A program made the translations under genes and the position numbers. DNA of 64,000 nucleotides, from positions 4,305,059-4,369,058 of the forward strand of contig OZ025218.1 in assembly GCA_964019055.1 (NCBI GenBank), written 5' to 3'. How positions within the stretch are numbered: position 1 is the first letter of the stretch; the number at the start of each line of letters is the position of its first letter. Shown here piece after piece: positions 27,201 to 40,200 of the stretch. The notes below the pieces were generated by a model. It ran no database searches. It had not been told where the DNA came from and saw nothing but the letters and a program-made list of their open reading frames with translations. The stretch is from Anthopleura xanthogrammica (taxonomy: Eukaryota; Cnidaria; Anthozoa; Actiniaria; Actiniidae).

Positions 27201-30200
27201 TCGCATTCACATGAAGGCATTTAGGACAGAAATGGATAGAGTGTTATTTGAAGGAGTCTCGGTAAGAGTTGGCTGCCAAGTACACTAAATAGGGGTTGGG
27301 TGGGGTGAAGCAATGGATCAAGTGTTATTTGAAGGAGTCTCGGTGATGGTCGATCGATCTAATGGGGTGGGGTGGGGTGAATCAATGGATCAGATGACAT
27401 TTGAAGGAGTGTCGGTAATGGTCGATACAAACTGGACCTCATTATGCCCATTAAGGACAATTATTTTCGTGTCACTAGTTATCCGGGGGGAAGGTACTTC
27501 CTATAATGGATTATACGGGGATGCTCCGCCCGAAAGGGTTATACCTTTTTCATGCCACAGGTATAGAAAATGGGTGAAAATTTGTGAATTTTGGTATGGT
27601 ATGAAAAGGGGTAGCTTTTCTACGAAGGTATATGAAAGGGGTACCTTTTACCGTATAAAAGCGCCCCGAAGTCCCCCTCCCATGCACCCCGGGCTTGTTA
27701 TTGTCTTATTGTTTCTAAAGTATCTTGTATTTTTTATTGTTGTAGGGAACGATTCGTTTTGACAAAAAAAGAGGAAGGCAGGGTCTAGTACAAATCAAAC
27801 AGATCCGCAACGGTATTGTTATATATATACACTCGATTGCAGAAACGTTGTAGTATACATTTATACATATATATAAATACCTAATGAAATGCAAAAACAT
27901 GAAAAAAATAATATCTCTGTATCCATTGATGCATATCTCACAAAATAATATTTTTCAAGATGTTTTCTCAATAAAGAACATGAAAAATAAGATTTGAGCG
28001 CTTTTAGATATTATTAGATATATTAAAGAGTTGTTAGGCCTAAAAAGTGAAAATTTATTAATATCTGATACTTCAAAACCTTATGTATTTGACGTGTCTA
28101 GCATCAAAGCAAGGCATAGAAGTGTTTTTGGTAACTTTCAACATATACACGATCATATTTTAGAGCTTTTTCCGTTTTTGCATCTCATTAGGTATTTGTA
28201 TATATGTATAAATGTATACTACAACGTTTCTGCAATCGAGTGTGTATATATATATCTGGATGTGTCTATTTTGACGGTAAATTGCTCAATACATTGACAT
28301 GTAGAGCGTTATAGATTATGGATTGTAGATAGATCAAAGACAAGACATAACTTTTGCTGTTACTCGGAGTTTCACGCTTACGCGATCTTCAGACAGATTA
28401 AAGACTGTCTGAAGATCGCGTAAGCGTGAAACTCCGAGTAACAGCAAAAGTTATGTCTTGTCTTTGATCTATCTACAATCCATAATCTATATATATATAT
28501 ATATATATATATAGCCTTTTGCAAAAATTATGGCCGTTTCAAGTATATATACAAGTATATCAAAAGTGCATCACAAATTATGGGATATCTTACTTGATAT
28601 TTTTTTTTAGAAAGCCCTAGTGATAGGCAACCCGAAAAAAATATCAGGAATGATATCCCATAATTCCCTTCGGCCCGCGCGGGAGCTCCGCTATAAAACA
28701 AGATGGGGGAGCAACAAGACGTTTATTATGTACAGCGGTTAATAATATAAAACAAGATGGCGGAGCAACAAGATGTTTACGTAAACGATGAAAGATACGT
28801 GGTCTCCCTCTGCCCCCTGTGTCGATGGATTATCATTTTTTCTTAAGTATGGTGCTCCGCCCGCGCGGGGGCTCCGCTATAAGGAGAAAAAAATCGTAGA
28901 CAAATTTTTTAGTCTTACGATATTTCGGAAGGCCAGTACTTGCCTTCTTCAGGAAATGAAGAAATTATATTGGTATTCAATATATATATAAACCATCGTG
29001 AAATAATGCGACAATTTTAATTGGAGCCTCCAAAAACCACCGAAAAGTTTTGTTAACATTTTCAACTGACAAAACTTTCAGTTAACAATTGGAATTGAAA
29101 ATGGCGTCCAGACATAGCCATGTTATTCATTATACTGAAATTAACTACTAATGACAAAAAATTACATAAAATAACGAAAAATTAAACACACAAGAAATAG
29201 GTCATGATTGTAAATGCACTTTCATTACAGCATCCTGGGTTAAAGTGGGTCAACATTTGACGTACCAAAATAAACTTGATTTCTTTGGTTCAAGTGAACA
29301 GCATCTCTGGCCAGGTTAGTACGCCTCACTTTTTAGTTATTTGTGCTCCAATTAGACTATTATACACCTACTTGCAAAAACGTTGTCATACAACATTTGA
29401 ACATTTGTAGTTTCAAGTTTAGGAATAAATTAAAAGTACAAAAGAAAGAGTTCTGCTTCAATGATCTTCTTTTGTACTTTTAATTTATTCCTAATCCACT
29501 AAACTACAAATGCTCAAATGTTGTATGACAACGTTCTTGCAAGTAGGTGTATCAATGGGGATTTTGCACACCTTGCGTGACATTTCAAATATTGCTTCTC
29601 TGGTCCCGAAAATATCATATCTGGAAAAAGCATCCTAAAATTAGTAAATTTTGAAATTTTGAGGGAAATCAAATAAATACGAACGAAGTTATGAATTTTT
29701 AAAAGTGACCTTTTTTTATAAGGCAATGTATGTGGTGGGCAACAGCTTGCCCACCAAGACAATTTTCCATACATTTCTTTATAGAAAAGGTCATCTTTAA
29801 AAATCGATGCCTCCAAACGTTTTACGCATGCTCAATTGCAACAAGAAACCGTAAATTATTATGCATGAAGGAAAACAATGGGCTGGGGCACTGAATAGTT
29901 ATTATTTACCATGCCAATACCAACGGTAAAGTAAAAATGCAAAACTTTATCAATACGAACCTCTTGAAATTCCAAGGACGTTCACTGGAACACGACTATT
30001 CTATGCAGAATATGTAGAAGCTTATATACTATTAGCAACAAAGAATTCTCCATTCCATTTATTACATCTTGATACCACTACCATCAGAATTGGCATTTTC
30101 ACGCTTCATTTTGTTGACCTAATGATTATTCTCTTATGCCTCTCTAAGGAGCTAAAACATTTGAATAAGAGTTTATCAAGATGTAAGAAGGGAACGTAGA

Positions 30201-33200
30201 ATTTGAAAGGAATGCAATCCAAGATTGGCAACCTGCCTTTTACTTATTGTTTTATGCATTTTTTTCATCTCAGGAAACCGGGTTCCTATCGACCAGATGA
30301 TCCGCCTTGATGACCTCCTTTTAAATCCTGTCACGCTTATTGTTGTTATATGGCTACTTGCCTTTGTGGGGGCCTTGCTCTCGGTTGCTTTTCTCTATTT
30401 TAATATCGTTTACAGAGAAAACAGGTAAACAGAAGAATAGGCATGTATGGACAGGGTGGTGGTTGGGAGAAAGAGAGGGAGGGAGGATAGATAGATTGGT
30501 GGGTGGTTGGTTATACATGCACATTAAATGATTTATTAAATGAATAAAATGAATGAATAAATGAATGAAATCCTGATCCACAGATCAATCAAGATGTCAT
30601 CTCCCCAGCTCAATAACGTCATCATCCTAGGATGTCTCCTGTGCTATATTTCTGTCGTATTGTTTGGCTTGGATGGACGTTTTCTCTCTCTTCCCACTTA
30701 CGGTATCAACTGTAACGTAAGTAGACTTTAACATAGTTAATGTTAAGGTGGCGTTCTCCTTACCAAAAACTTTCATTTCAGGCCCGAACAGCTGTGCTCT
30801 CTGTTGGCTTCTCGTTGGCATTTGGCGCAATGTTTAGTAAAACTTGGCGAGTACACAAGATATTCACAGCCGCCAAGACACTGAAAAAAATGGTGAGTGA
30901 GGCACTTGATGCACCTTTTTATTAGACATCATGGATAACAGGATTGATTGTGAATGTGTTCATCTATAGGCCATCAAAGACATCCACCTGTTTGGCATAG
31001 TAGCTGTTTTAGTCATAGTCGATGTCATTTTTCTATCTCTTTGGTTTACCTATGATCCTCTACAAGCAAACAAACTGAAGTTTAAATTATTGGTATGTAC
31101 GTATTAAAACTGAAATGAACCACTTAATATGATGTACCTATTGAATAAGTCCTAGTATTGTTCCAATGTTTATTCTACTTTGATCTTCGCCCGCTCGGTG
31201 ATCAACTGGGCAGACTGGATTAGCTGTAAGTACGGTCAGAGGGCCGGCTAATCTCCCCTCTGATGCCTTTAGGCTGCGTACTCCGTGGTACATCCAAGGG
31301 CGGAACGGCCTTAATAATCCCCTTCACTGTTCCCCTGTGCCATTTTGAATATATTAAATTTTGGCATGAAATCGAGGCAACCGGTGAGTCCCTGGATAGT
31401 GAATGTAAACAAACAGTGAACTTCGAACAAGCACACGCAGTTTTATTCGATAAATTTTCGAAATTTTGGTTCCTAATGGCAAGTAAGGAAAGAATAGGAA
31501 AGTACTGTGCTGTACTGAACTGTAACAATGGCTCGTACGATGTGGACTATTGCCGTCAGGTCCAAAGTCCATACGACGTCTCAACTTCTGGGGATGTCTC
31601 GGGGGTATGGCATAGTGGAATAACAAATTTTGAATTTCTAAATTAAATTGTTGAATTTCTTTCTGTGGACGTGCAGGTTCGATTGCCATCGTATCCAGAT
31701 AAAAGTTTTCACTATCTCTAGCTTTTTTAATTCTCTTTTGACGCCTTTTTCTCTTCAAATTCTTCCTTCTTCATTTGATTTAAACCCTTGATATGGATAA
31801 TTTTTTAAGAAAGAGCTAGTGACTACTTGATTACTTTTTGCTTGCATTTGGCATAAACAGTTAAGCAATCTCGATCCAGTGTTCCCAAAGGGGAATTTTC
31901 CCTGTCCCCATGCGACAAATGAGTACCCAGGGGCAGATTTAGGGGTGGTGACGGGGGTGATTAGTCACCCCCCTTTTTGGCCAGTTGAATATTTATTTTT
32001 GATCTTGACATCAGCTTTTTAGATTTTTTTCATTTTTTAAAATTTTGATATCATTTTTCATTCAAGCTGTCTCATTTCTCGCGTTTAACAGGCATCACGG
32101 CTTTCTGCCCCATATCTGCTTTCCCGCCTTTTCTACTTTCCCGCCTTTTTGGGCTTTCAGTCACCCCCCTCTCAAAAATCCTGGATCCGCCCCTGGTACC
32201 CCACTCGTTTCTGGCAAGGGCTTAGACTTGTTGGAAAGTCTAGCAAGGGCTATTCGCTTCTCTACTTTGATCATCATCATTATCATTTCACCTCAGGAAA
32301 CAACATACAATGACAAAATCTATGTACCAGTCTTATACCAATGCAATTGTCAGTACAAAACCTATTTCCTGGCCGCCATGTACGCATACAAAGGTATACT
32401 CTTACTGTTTGGTCTCTTCCTGGCCTGGGAGACACGTAATGTCACAATACCAGCACTAAATGACTCCAAGTATATAGGCATGTCAGTATACAACGTAGTG
32501 ACGCTATCGTGCATTGGTGCCATAGTAACCACAGCTTTGGACAATACTATCCATTATGAAGCACCGTATGCCATATCTTCCCTTTGTTTGATTATCTGCA
32601 CGACTGCTACACTTCTACTTGTGTTTGTGCCCAAGGTAATTATTGTTAAAGCCTTGTTTTACACTCCTCGGCTTAGTTCGATTTTATTCCATTCAATTTT
32701 ACACATTCTCCTTTTCACAACCTGCCCTCTGGTTGCCTCCACTATAGCACGGTCTACTACACCATTCCTTTCCCGTCCCGTCCCGTCCCGTCCCGTCCTG
32801 TCCTGTCCTGTCCTGTCCTGTCCTCTCTTATTTCACGTTTATATGCTTGACTGTGGCCGTCCCTTCCCAGTCATTTCCTACTCCGCTTGGTTCAATTACT
32901 TCGCAATTCAAAATTTACTGCTCTCCAGCACACTCTCTTGCCCGCCACCAAGTTTACCATTAATAATATCATGATAGGTGTACAACTTTGTCATGGCGAC
33001 AGACGATCAATCCTTTAATACCACAACGATGAATAACGGTGTGGCAACGACCATTGGACGAAACCAGAGTCACGCTTTCCGATTTGATTCCGACAACGGC
33101 ACAAAAGCAACCCGATACTCGACCAAGAGTGTCCAGACCGACCACCGTGAAGTCATTGGCAGTGAAGGTAGGTTGACATAGTGATGAAAAGTTATCGTGG

Positions 33201-34173
33201 GTCAAATAAAAGTGTGCACGCAATTGTATGTCGTGAATATTGATCATGCATGATGACACAACTGAAGATTTTGGTGACAATGAAAAAGATTACTTGAGTG
33301 GGAAAAAAACACCGCTCTGTCAAGCGCTGAGATTGGTTAATTACATTTTGTATTTGATGAATGAAACGGAAGACATTTTAAAAATTTGTCATTACGATAA
33401 AAGCCAGAGTAGATTACCAAAACAATCTCGCTCGCGTTGGGTTTTTGACGTGATCAATTTCATCGAATCGCATGCATTGCGTGCATAAAGACTCAAACCC
33501 AGACCTATTTCTGGTGGAGCTCTGGAGAAGAGGAAGAAAAAATCTATAGGAAAAGAATTCCATAAAAAGAAACTTATGGCAATGATTGGAATAGTGAAAT
33601 ACTCAAGGATGAATCCCTTTATTTTTTGGGAGAGATCGGCATCGGTTTCAGTAAGATTATGTTGTCAAAAATAATATTTATCAAAAATAAGTTTCTTTTT
33701 CTGGAATTCACTACCGTCTATATCCAGCTGAGTTGATCACCTTCCCCGAAAGGAATTATTGGTCACTATTTTTGGTTAGCATTTTTCGAGCATTTTCCGA
33801 GTATACAAGGTAGACTTTTCTTGTTGATTGAAATATAATCCCGCCATGAGTTCGTCTAGCATTTACGATTCATTTAAAGAAGGAAGAACTCGTATATTTT
33901 CATAAATTCTCTTGGCAAAATAATGGGAAATGGTAATCAAAATACGATGTTGAATTCTCAATTCTGATTAGTTGACCTTGAGTTTGCTCTGAAGGTCAAC
34001 TCAGCTGGATTTTATTAGATTTGTTAAACTATTAATTTGTGTTTGTCTGTGTCTGTCTGTCTTGTTGTCAACTCTCTGTTTGTCTGTCTAGCTATTTGTC
34101 TGTCTGTCGGTTGTCCCTTGCCTGTATCAGTCTCTCTTTGTCTTTCTTCTCTGTCTGTCTGTCCGTCTGTCTC

Positions 34174-34244
<71 letters not shown>

Positions 34245-34247
34245 GCC

Positions 34248-34280
<33 letters not shown>

Positions 34281-37200
34281 GCCTGTGCTTGTCTTGAACT
34301 TCATCTGTCCGTCTGTTACCTTTGTCATTCTTGTACACTAACTAATTGCTGAAACGACCAATCGCTTGTAAGCAGTTGGTGCATTATGGGTAAGTAACCA
34401 TAGCAACAGCTTATGGACTAAAACCTTTAACCTATAAAGCTTTATAGACTTAACAAACGCTAACACATTTACTGTAAGACTGCAACTAACATGGAAATAC
34501 AATTTGGAACGAAGCGAAGAGACTTGTGACTCTCCTTACATGCGTCGTACAGGGAAAAAATGTTATTTTAAAAAACAAAGTGTCATAGGAATTCAGAAAT
34601 GCGGCACTGACTCTGTTGCTTGAAATATCTTCGTACTCTAAAGATAACAAAACTTAATATAGTCTTCTAGTTTTAAGTTTGTAGTTTGTAGAAGTTTTTA
34701 GAATTTTTTTTGGATTTTAATTTACATTATGATATATTTTAGATCCCTTTTAAACTATATTTTGATTAGTATAGTTGTTATTAAATTTTGTAATCGAGTC
34801 GGAAGAGCCATTGGGGGATGATTCAAAAAAGTTTGTATGTATGTGTGTGTGTATGTATGTATGTATCGTGGGATTTTATCGAAAAAGTGTTCCAAGATGG
34901 GAAAACCAATCAGAAAATACTGAGATAGTTTCAACGATATTTTTCTGGATAGTAATGGACATAATCTTCCTTTGACGGCCACGAGGTTTGGCATATATAC
35001 CCAACTGAACTATCATACGAATTTTTGCGAGATATATTGCTTCTATTTTATAACACAACCTAGTGGGAAATATAACGCTACAAGGCCAATAATAAAAAAA
35101 AAACGAACCTTTTACAAGGTCGCGCAATATAACAGTTTAGGATCCGAGCCTAATTTACTGATTAAAGGAAGATCTAGCCTTTGCTTCAGAAACCGCTTTT
35201 CAGTAACTGGTTCCTACCCTTCAGGGTTTTTTCTTTTCTGGTTCTCATTTACCATAATTGGTGTTGGGTAACTTTGAATTTCTAAATGTAGTTCATCTTC
35301 ATAAAGGTTGAAAGGTTGAAATAATCATATTAATCAGTATGGTAGTTAAAGGAAGATCTTTAATAAAAGGCACAATGGGTGGGTTACTCTATATACGATA
35401 AACGGCATTTCTGCAACGACTAGCTTTATGTAGCGAGGATCTTTAGATTTTTTTCTGGCGAAACCGGAAGCCAAAACTATTTATAAACTTCCAAATTTCT
35501 TGATTCTTCGATGACCATGTCTCAAGCAAAAAAACACTTATACATTAATAATTAATATTTTTCCAAGCGATTTATTCAATCAATAAAATGTAACCATTGA
35601 CAGCAATAATCCATGAATTTAACACAGGCGTTACTTACAATGTAAGGACACTGATATTTAACGATGACGTCATTACTCGATCACGTGATGGAGGATGACG
35701 TCACTTAATGGGGCGTACAATGGCGGCATTCTAACTGCCTTCTAACCAAAACTGGTTACTTCCTTGTGTTTATACTTTACTTGACTTTTTTAATTGATTT
35801 TTTGGGAAGCTACGAGGCGGGGAACTGGTGAGCCGGGAAGCCGGCACGGGTGCTACGCTGATCTAACCTGATTCAATGATAAAATAAAAAAAATTGTGAC
35901 CTTTTTCCTAAAATTGAAAGAAATATTTTCAGACTTTTGATTAAACTCCATGATGACCGACGTGTTCCCTATACTCTGTTTTGATCGTGAGACAAAATCA
36001 AGCCCTGTACATGTTCAAGTGAGACTCTTTCTGTATCCATTAAACTACTTACACCAATAGACCATTTCACGTTTGCCGTCGCTCAACCTCAGCCTTGATA
36101 GTGTGTAATATATTCTTTAGAATTTGACTACAGCTCACGATAATTTAAGGAATGTACACATTATCAAACAATAGACCATTTTCGAGATGCACGTGTGCTT
36201 TCAAAAATATCTATTGAAGCACTTAGAACTTCCACGGGCTTTAGTCAAATTCTAAAGAATAAATTACACGCTATCGAGGCTGAGGTTGAGCGACAACAAC
36301 CGTGAAATGGTCTATTAAGCAACTGACACAGACACTGTGGCTTCCATCAATAAGAATATTAAAAAAAACACGCTAACTGAAACTGTTAGAAAACTTGATT
36401 GACATAAGCCAAAAGCCAGGCGTCTGGACGGTCTGTGTTGGTCGCGTAAAACGGTGTAAATACAATTAAAGTTGATATCAAATTGCAATGGAATCAGGCA
36501 TGGCATGGTACAATGGTCTAACCCGCCTCCAAACTAATCTTTTGTCTTTTATAAGCCATTTGAATTTTCTCGAGTAATTGACAATTATACGTTATACTCA
36601 GCAATGGTCAGTCCGATGTTTAACTCGTGGACCGAATAGTCACCTGACCAGTGGATCAGCCAATCAGAAGACAGTAAGTCATCTAAAAACTAAATATTTA
36701 TTCATATTTATGAATTTAAAACGTTTAATATTTTACCGCTCACGTGACCTAATGGTTGGCTCATCAGAATAGTCGTAGCCAATCAACATAGCTAAAATCG
36801 ACAATCAAATCACGTGACTAAGTATTGGCTAATCATAAGGCTTTAATAAAGTATCAGTATTTTGGATAATTTATCAATCAAAACCCAGTTATAAACTAAC
36901 TGGTTTGGCTCACGTGATAGCGGACTTAACCAATCAAAATTCACGACAATCGAAAGCATGCAGATAAAAAAAACACGAATAAACCCTGGATTATTTTGTA
37001 ATCAGCTTAAAATCTGATATTCGTCAATATCCGTTCTGTAAGATAAATAATTATGTACAGTAAAAAACCGTATTAACGAATTACAGGCCCTAAAACTATA
37101 TTTCACTATCAGTTCAAAATGCAATGTAATTTTTGAAAGATAAAAGTCAAAAGGATTTGATTTTCCAGGTCATGTCGTTACTATAATCGTGTTTATAATG

Positions 37201-40200
37201 AATATAAGCCAGTTCCAAGTTTAAGAACCGTTTTCAGTGCGCATGCGATTTTATCCCGAATTTCTCACCTTCTCTTGTTTAATTAAAAACAAAAGAAGGT
37301 GAGAAATTCGGGATAAAATCGCATGCGCACTGAAAACAATTCTTAAACTTTGAATTAGCTTATATGATAATAAATTAAGATTGTCTTCGTTGTTTCTGTT
37401 TTAAGGATGTAGCTTTTTGATCAAGAAGTATATGAACACTCGTATAATATATTTCCAAACATTACTTCTTATTTTTTATCGAATGATAACAGCACCGATC
37501 CAAGAAAAACACTCAACATAATCGAATCAATGCATAAAAACATGATTCCGACAGCCAAGATAAAAGCAGTTTTAAAAGGGATTGAATGACGGTTCTTAGC
37601 GAGACATTAATATCAAATCTACCAATTGCAATGTCAATCGTTATCTATGAGAATACGGGAAGGAAGTCCGACCAGGTTTAGAAAGCTGTTAGGTACAAAC
37701 TGATAAAGATCATAATTTGTTTATCGTTCGCCCTTTAAATTTGGATTATACTTAAGCTGATGTTTATGAGAGAGATATGACGTCATAGAAGTACCAGCTG
37801 AATCTGATGAAATAATTTAGGCCATTTCTCGAGATTGCGCATAATTCATGCATGTATCACTAATAGAAAGCGAGGGAGAATATTGATAAGTATCAATAAT
37901 ACTGTTTTCTTGCAGTCTCTTATCTTCAAACCCCAATTCAAATATAAATTTCCCTCCCTCCCCAGCTCTTCATATGTTCCATAATTTGAGCGACTATGGC
38001 GTGAAAATTCAAAACCGTTTTCGTTCTACTTCACTTTTCTCGGGTAGAGGGAAAATGTCTATCTTTTTAATCAAGCTCCCAGGGACTATTAGGGATTCCA
38101 AATACACTGAATTTGTGCGTCATTACTAAAAGGACTTAGCTCGCCTTTTAACTCTGAAGAAATAAAGAGATTAGATATTCTTGTTATCTGCAAGCAAACC
38201 AACGACATCTCGGTCCATCAGGAGGAAGACGTACAGTCTAATGGGTCAAACTCTCGTGTATAAGAGGTCACGTGATATTTCCAGCTGCCTCTGCGCGGTC
38301 ACGTGATTTACTATGTTCTTGGCGCAATGTCCTCAGACATCGTATCATTCCCTCACGGCGAGTTACTATTTCTCTGTATTTTGGCGGTGTTTAAGCACAA
38401 CATATTATCAGTAGGAATCAATAATCCAAGGGGTTATTGGGAAGACATTACTCGATCAAGAACCGAAGGTATATAATCGATATATTTAGCATCGCGCAGT
38501 TTGAGGATATGTTCGGTGACCTACGTATCCTACCTATCTCTAGTGGAACAATATCTAGCCTTTTTCAATATCAACATATTTGATTGGTAAAGCCCCACGG
38601 TTTGTACAACGAAAATGGAACTTTTTCCTCGTAGATTTTATCATAGCAATTCGTCAGTGTTATTCCTTTCCGCTAGTTCTAGGTTCAAGTTCATACGGCT
38701 GACAGCAAAAATGAAACAGCCGCGCGAATCGACGTGATGGTGTGCACATACCATTTAGTACTTTGTTTCACTTTGAGGGCTGGAGATTATCATCGTCCAG
38801 GAAACCTCCTGTGAAGCCTGACTGTGTGACCGGTCGCAATACACCATTTTCGCATTCGACCACGGACTCATTTGCACAGGGTTAGCCTCGTAGACCGAAC
38901 CAATATTCTACCAACAACAAGCACCTTTTTTTTTATAAAGAAAATAAAAATCCAACATAGCTTGATTTCCCAATAGGTGCATCAAAGATTGTACGAAATT
39001 TGAACATCTTTAGAATTTGAACAAAAGATGCTTGTATTAACGACGAGTCGGGCCATACCAATGCACAACACTTACGTATGTTGAAGTTATGACCTGACCA
39101 CAACAATTGTTCAACAACAATGAAAAAGGTCTACTGTATTCAAAGACACCATTAAAAGTCCGTGGCCAATTTCAAAATATTGGTATTATTCAATTTGCAC
39201 ATTCTTTACATTACAGTTGGCTGTTGCTAATTATTTGCAAAAGTCAGCTGTAATGTAAAGAATGTGCAAGTTCAATAATACCAATATTTTGAAAGGCCAC
39301 GGACTTTTAATGGTGTCTATGAATAGCTGACTTATAAACGAGGCTAGGCTTGTGCAAATGAGTCAGTGGTCTTCAAAAACAGCGGTTTGCATCGAATGTG
39401 AAACTGGTGTAAATAGAGGCTTCGCACCATCACGTGATGGCAGCCATGACAGGGGGCACAACAATAAAGTCTTTTTCCCCTGGGAAACTTAATTCTTTCT
39501 CATGTAAATCAGATTAGACCAGATTCAATTGTTCCTGCCTCCTGTCATGGCTGTCATCATGTGATGGTGCAAAGCCTAGCTCTATACCAACGAAAAATGA
39601 AGCCTAAATGAAGATGTCAATGCAATAGAGATAAAGAAGAATTGAGGTTCCATAAAGGTCAAGTGACTCAGCGTGATAATATATTCAGGCGAGGGTTGCA
39701 AAGCATGCTAGTCATGCATCACAGTTGTATTTTCAGTTCTGATAAAGGATGCTAGGTCTTGAAGATACCGTCGCTTTGGTTGAAGGAACTCCCTGCTTGA
39801 GGCAGCCTCATTTTTTTTTTTTTTTGTTCTTCGCAATGACTTCCCTGTTGTGCTAAAACAACTTAAAAATCGTGAGATTTGACTCAAACTACCGATCGAT
39901 GACTACCTTACGGCTGAGAACAGAACATTTGATGACTAACTTGTAATAAGCTGTTGACAACTTCGCAGATCACTAGCACATGGTCATACGTGTTATCGAA
40001 CCAATTGAAACCACAGGAAACCCAATTTCATAATTTCTGTACTATCACTGCGCATGCTCAATATCAAAGCTCAAGACTTTCATTATTGTGCATGTCTTAT
40101 ACCAACATTAAACATTAGTGTAATCCATTCATCTTTCTCAATAACCTTATTTTTACTTTTAATGTCGCTAATTTTGCAAAGCTCCTTATCTTGGGAAGCC

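Larger units (their letters stand above)
35681..39436. promoter_or_regulatory. Cluster of seven CACGTGA(C/T) E-boxes in receptor intron 15
   Basis: CACGTG begins at about 35682, 36741, 36811, 36911, 38269, 38300 and 39431, always followed by A. Three between 36741 and 36916 are spaced 70 and 100 bp with CCAATCA words between them; two are 31 bp apart. GTCACGTGAC-like sites bind bHLH-zip factors in animals. The last site lies within a MITE, so some may be repeat-borne. Regulatory function is inference only. Confidence 0.3.

Noticed and set aside
28893..28966. Hammerhead-ribozyme-like core on the minus strand (CTGAAGA ... CGAAA)
   Set aside because: The stem II boundaries leave unpaired bases next to GAAA, no stem I pairing is visible, and the cleavage-site side shows a U-U mismatch, so it fails the core geometry.
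32045..32974. 309-codon frame around receptor exon 14
   Set aside because: Only 32297-32635 is coding; the rest reads into intronic repeats before a good acceptor and after a good donor.
33240..33488. 82-codon frame after exon 15
   Set aside because: No homology recognised and no acceptor in the needed phase.
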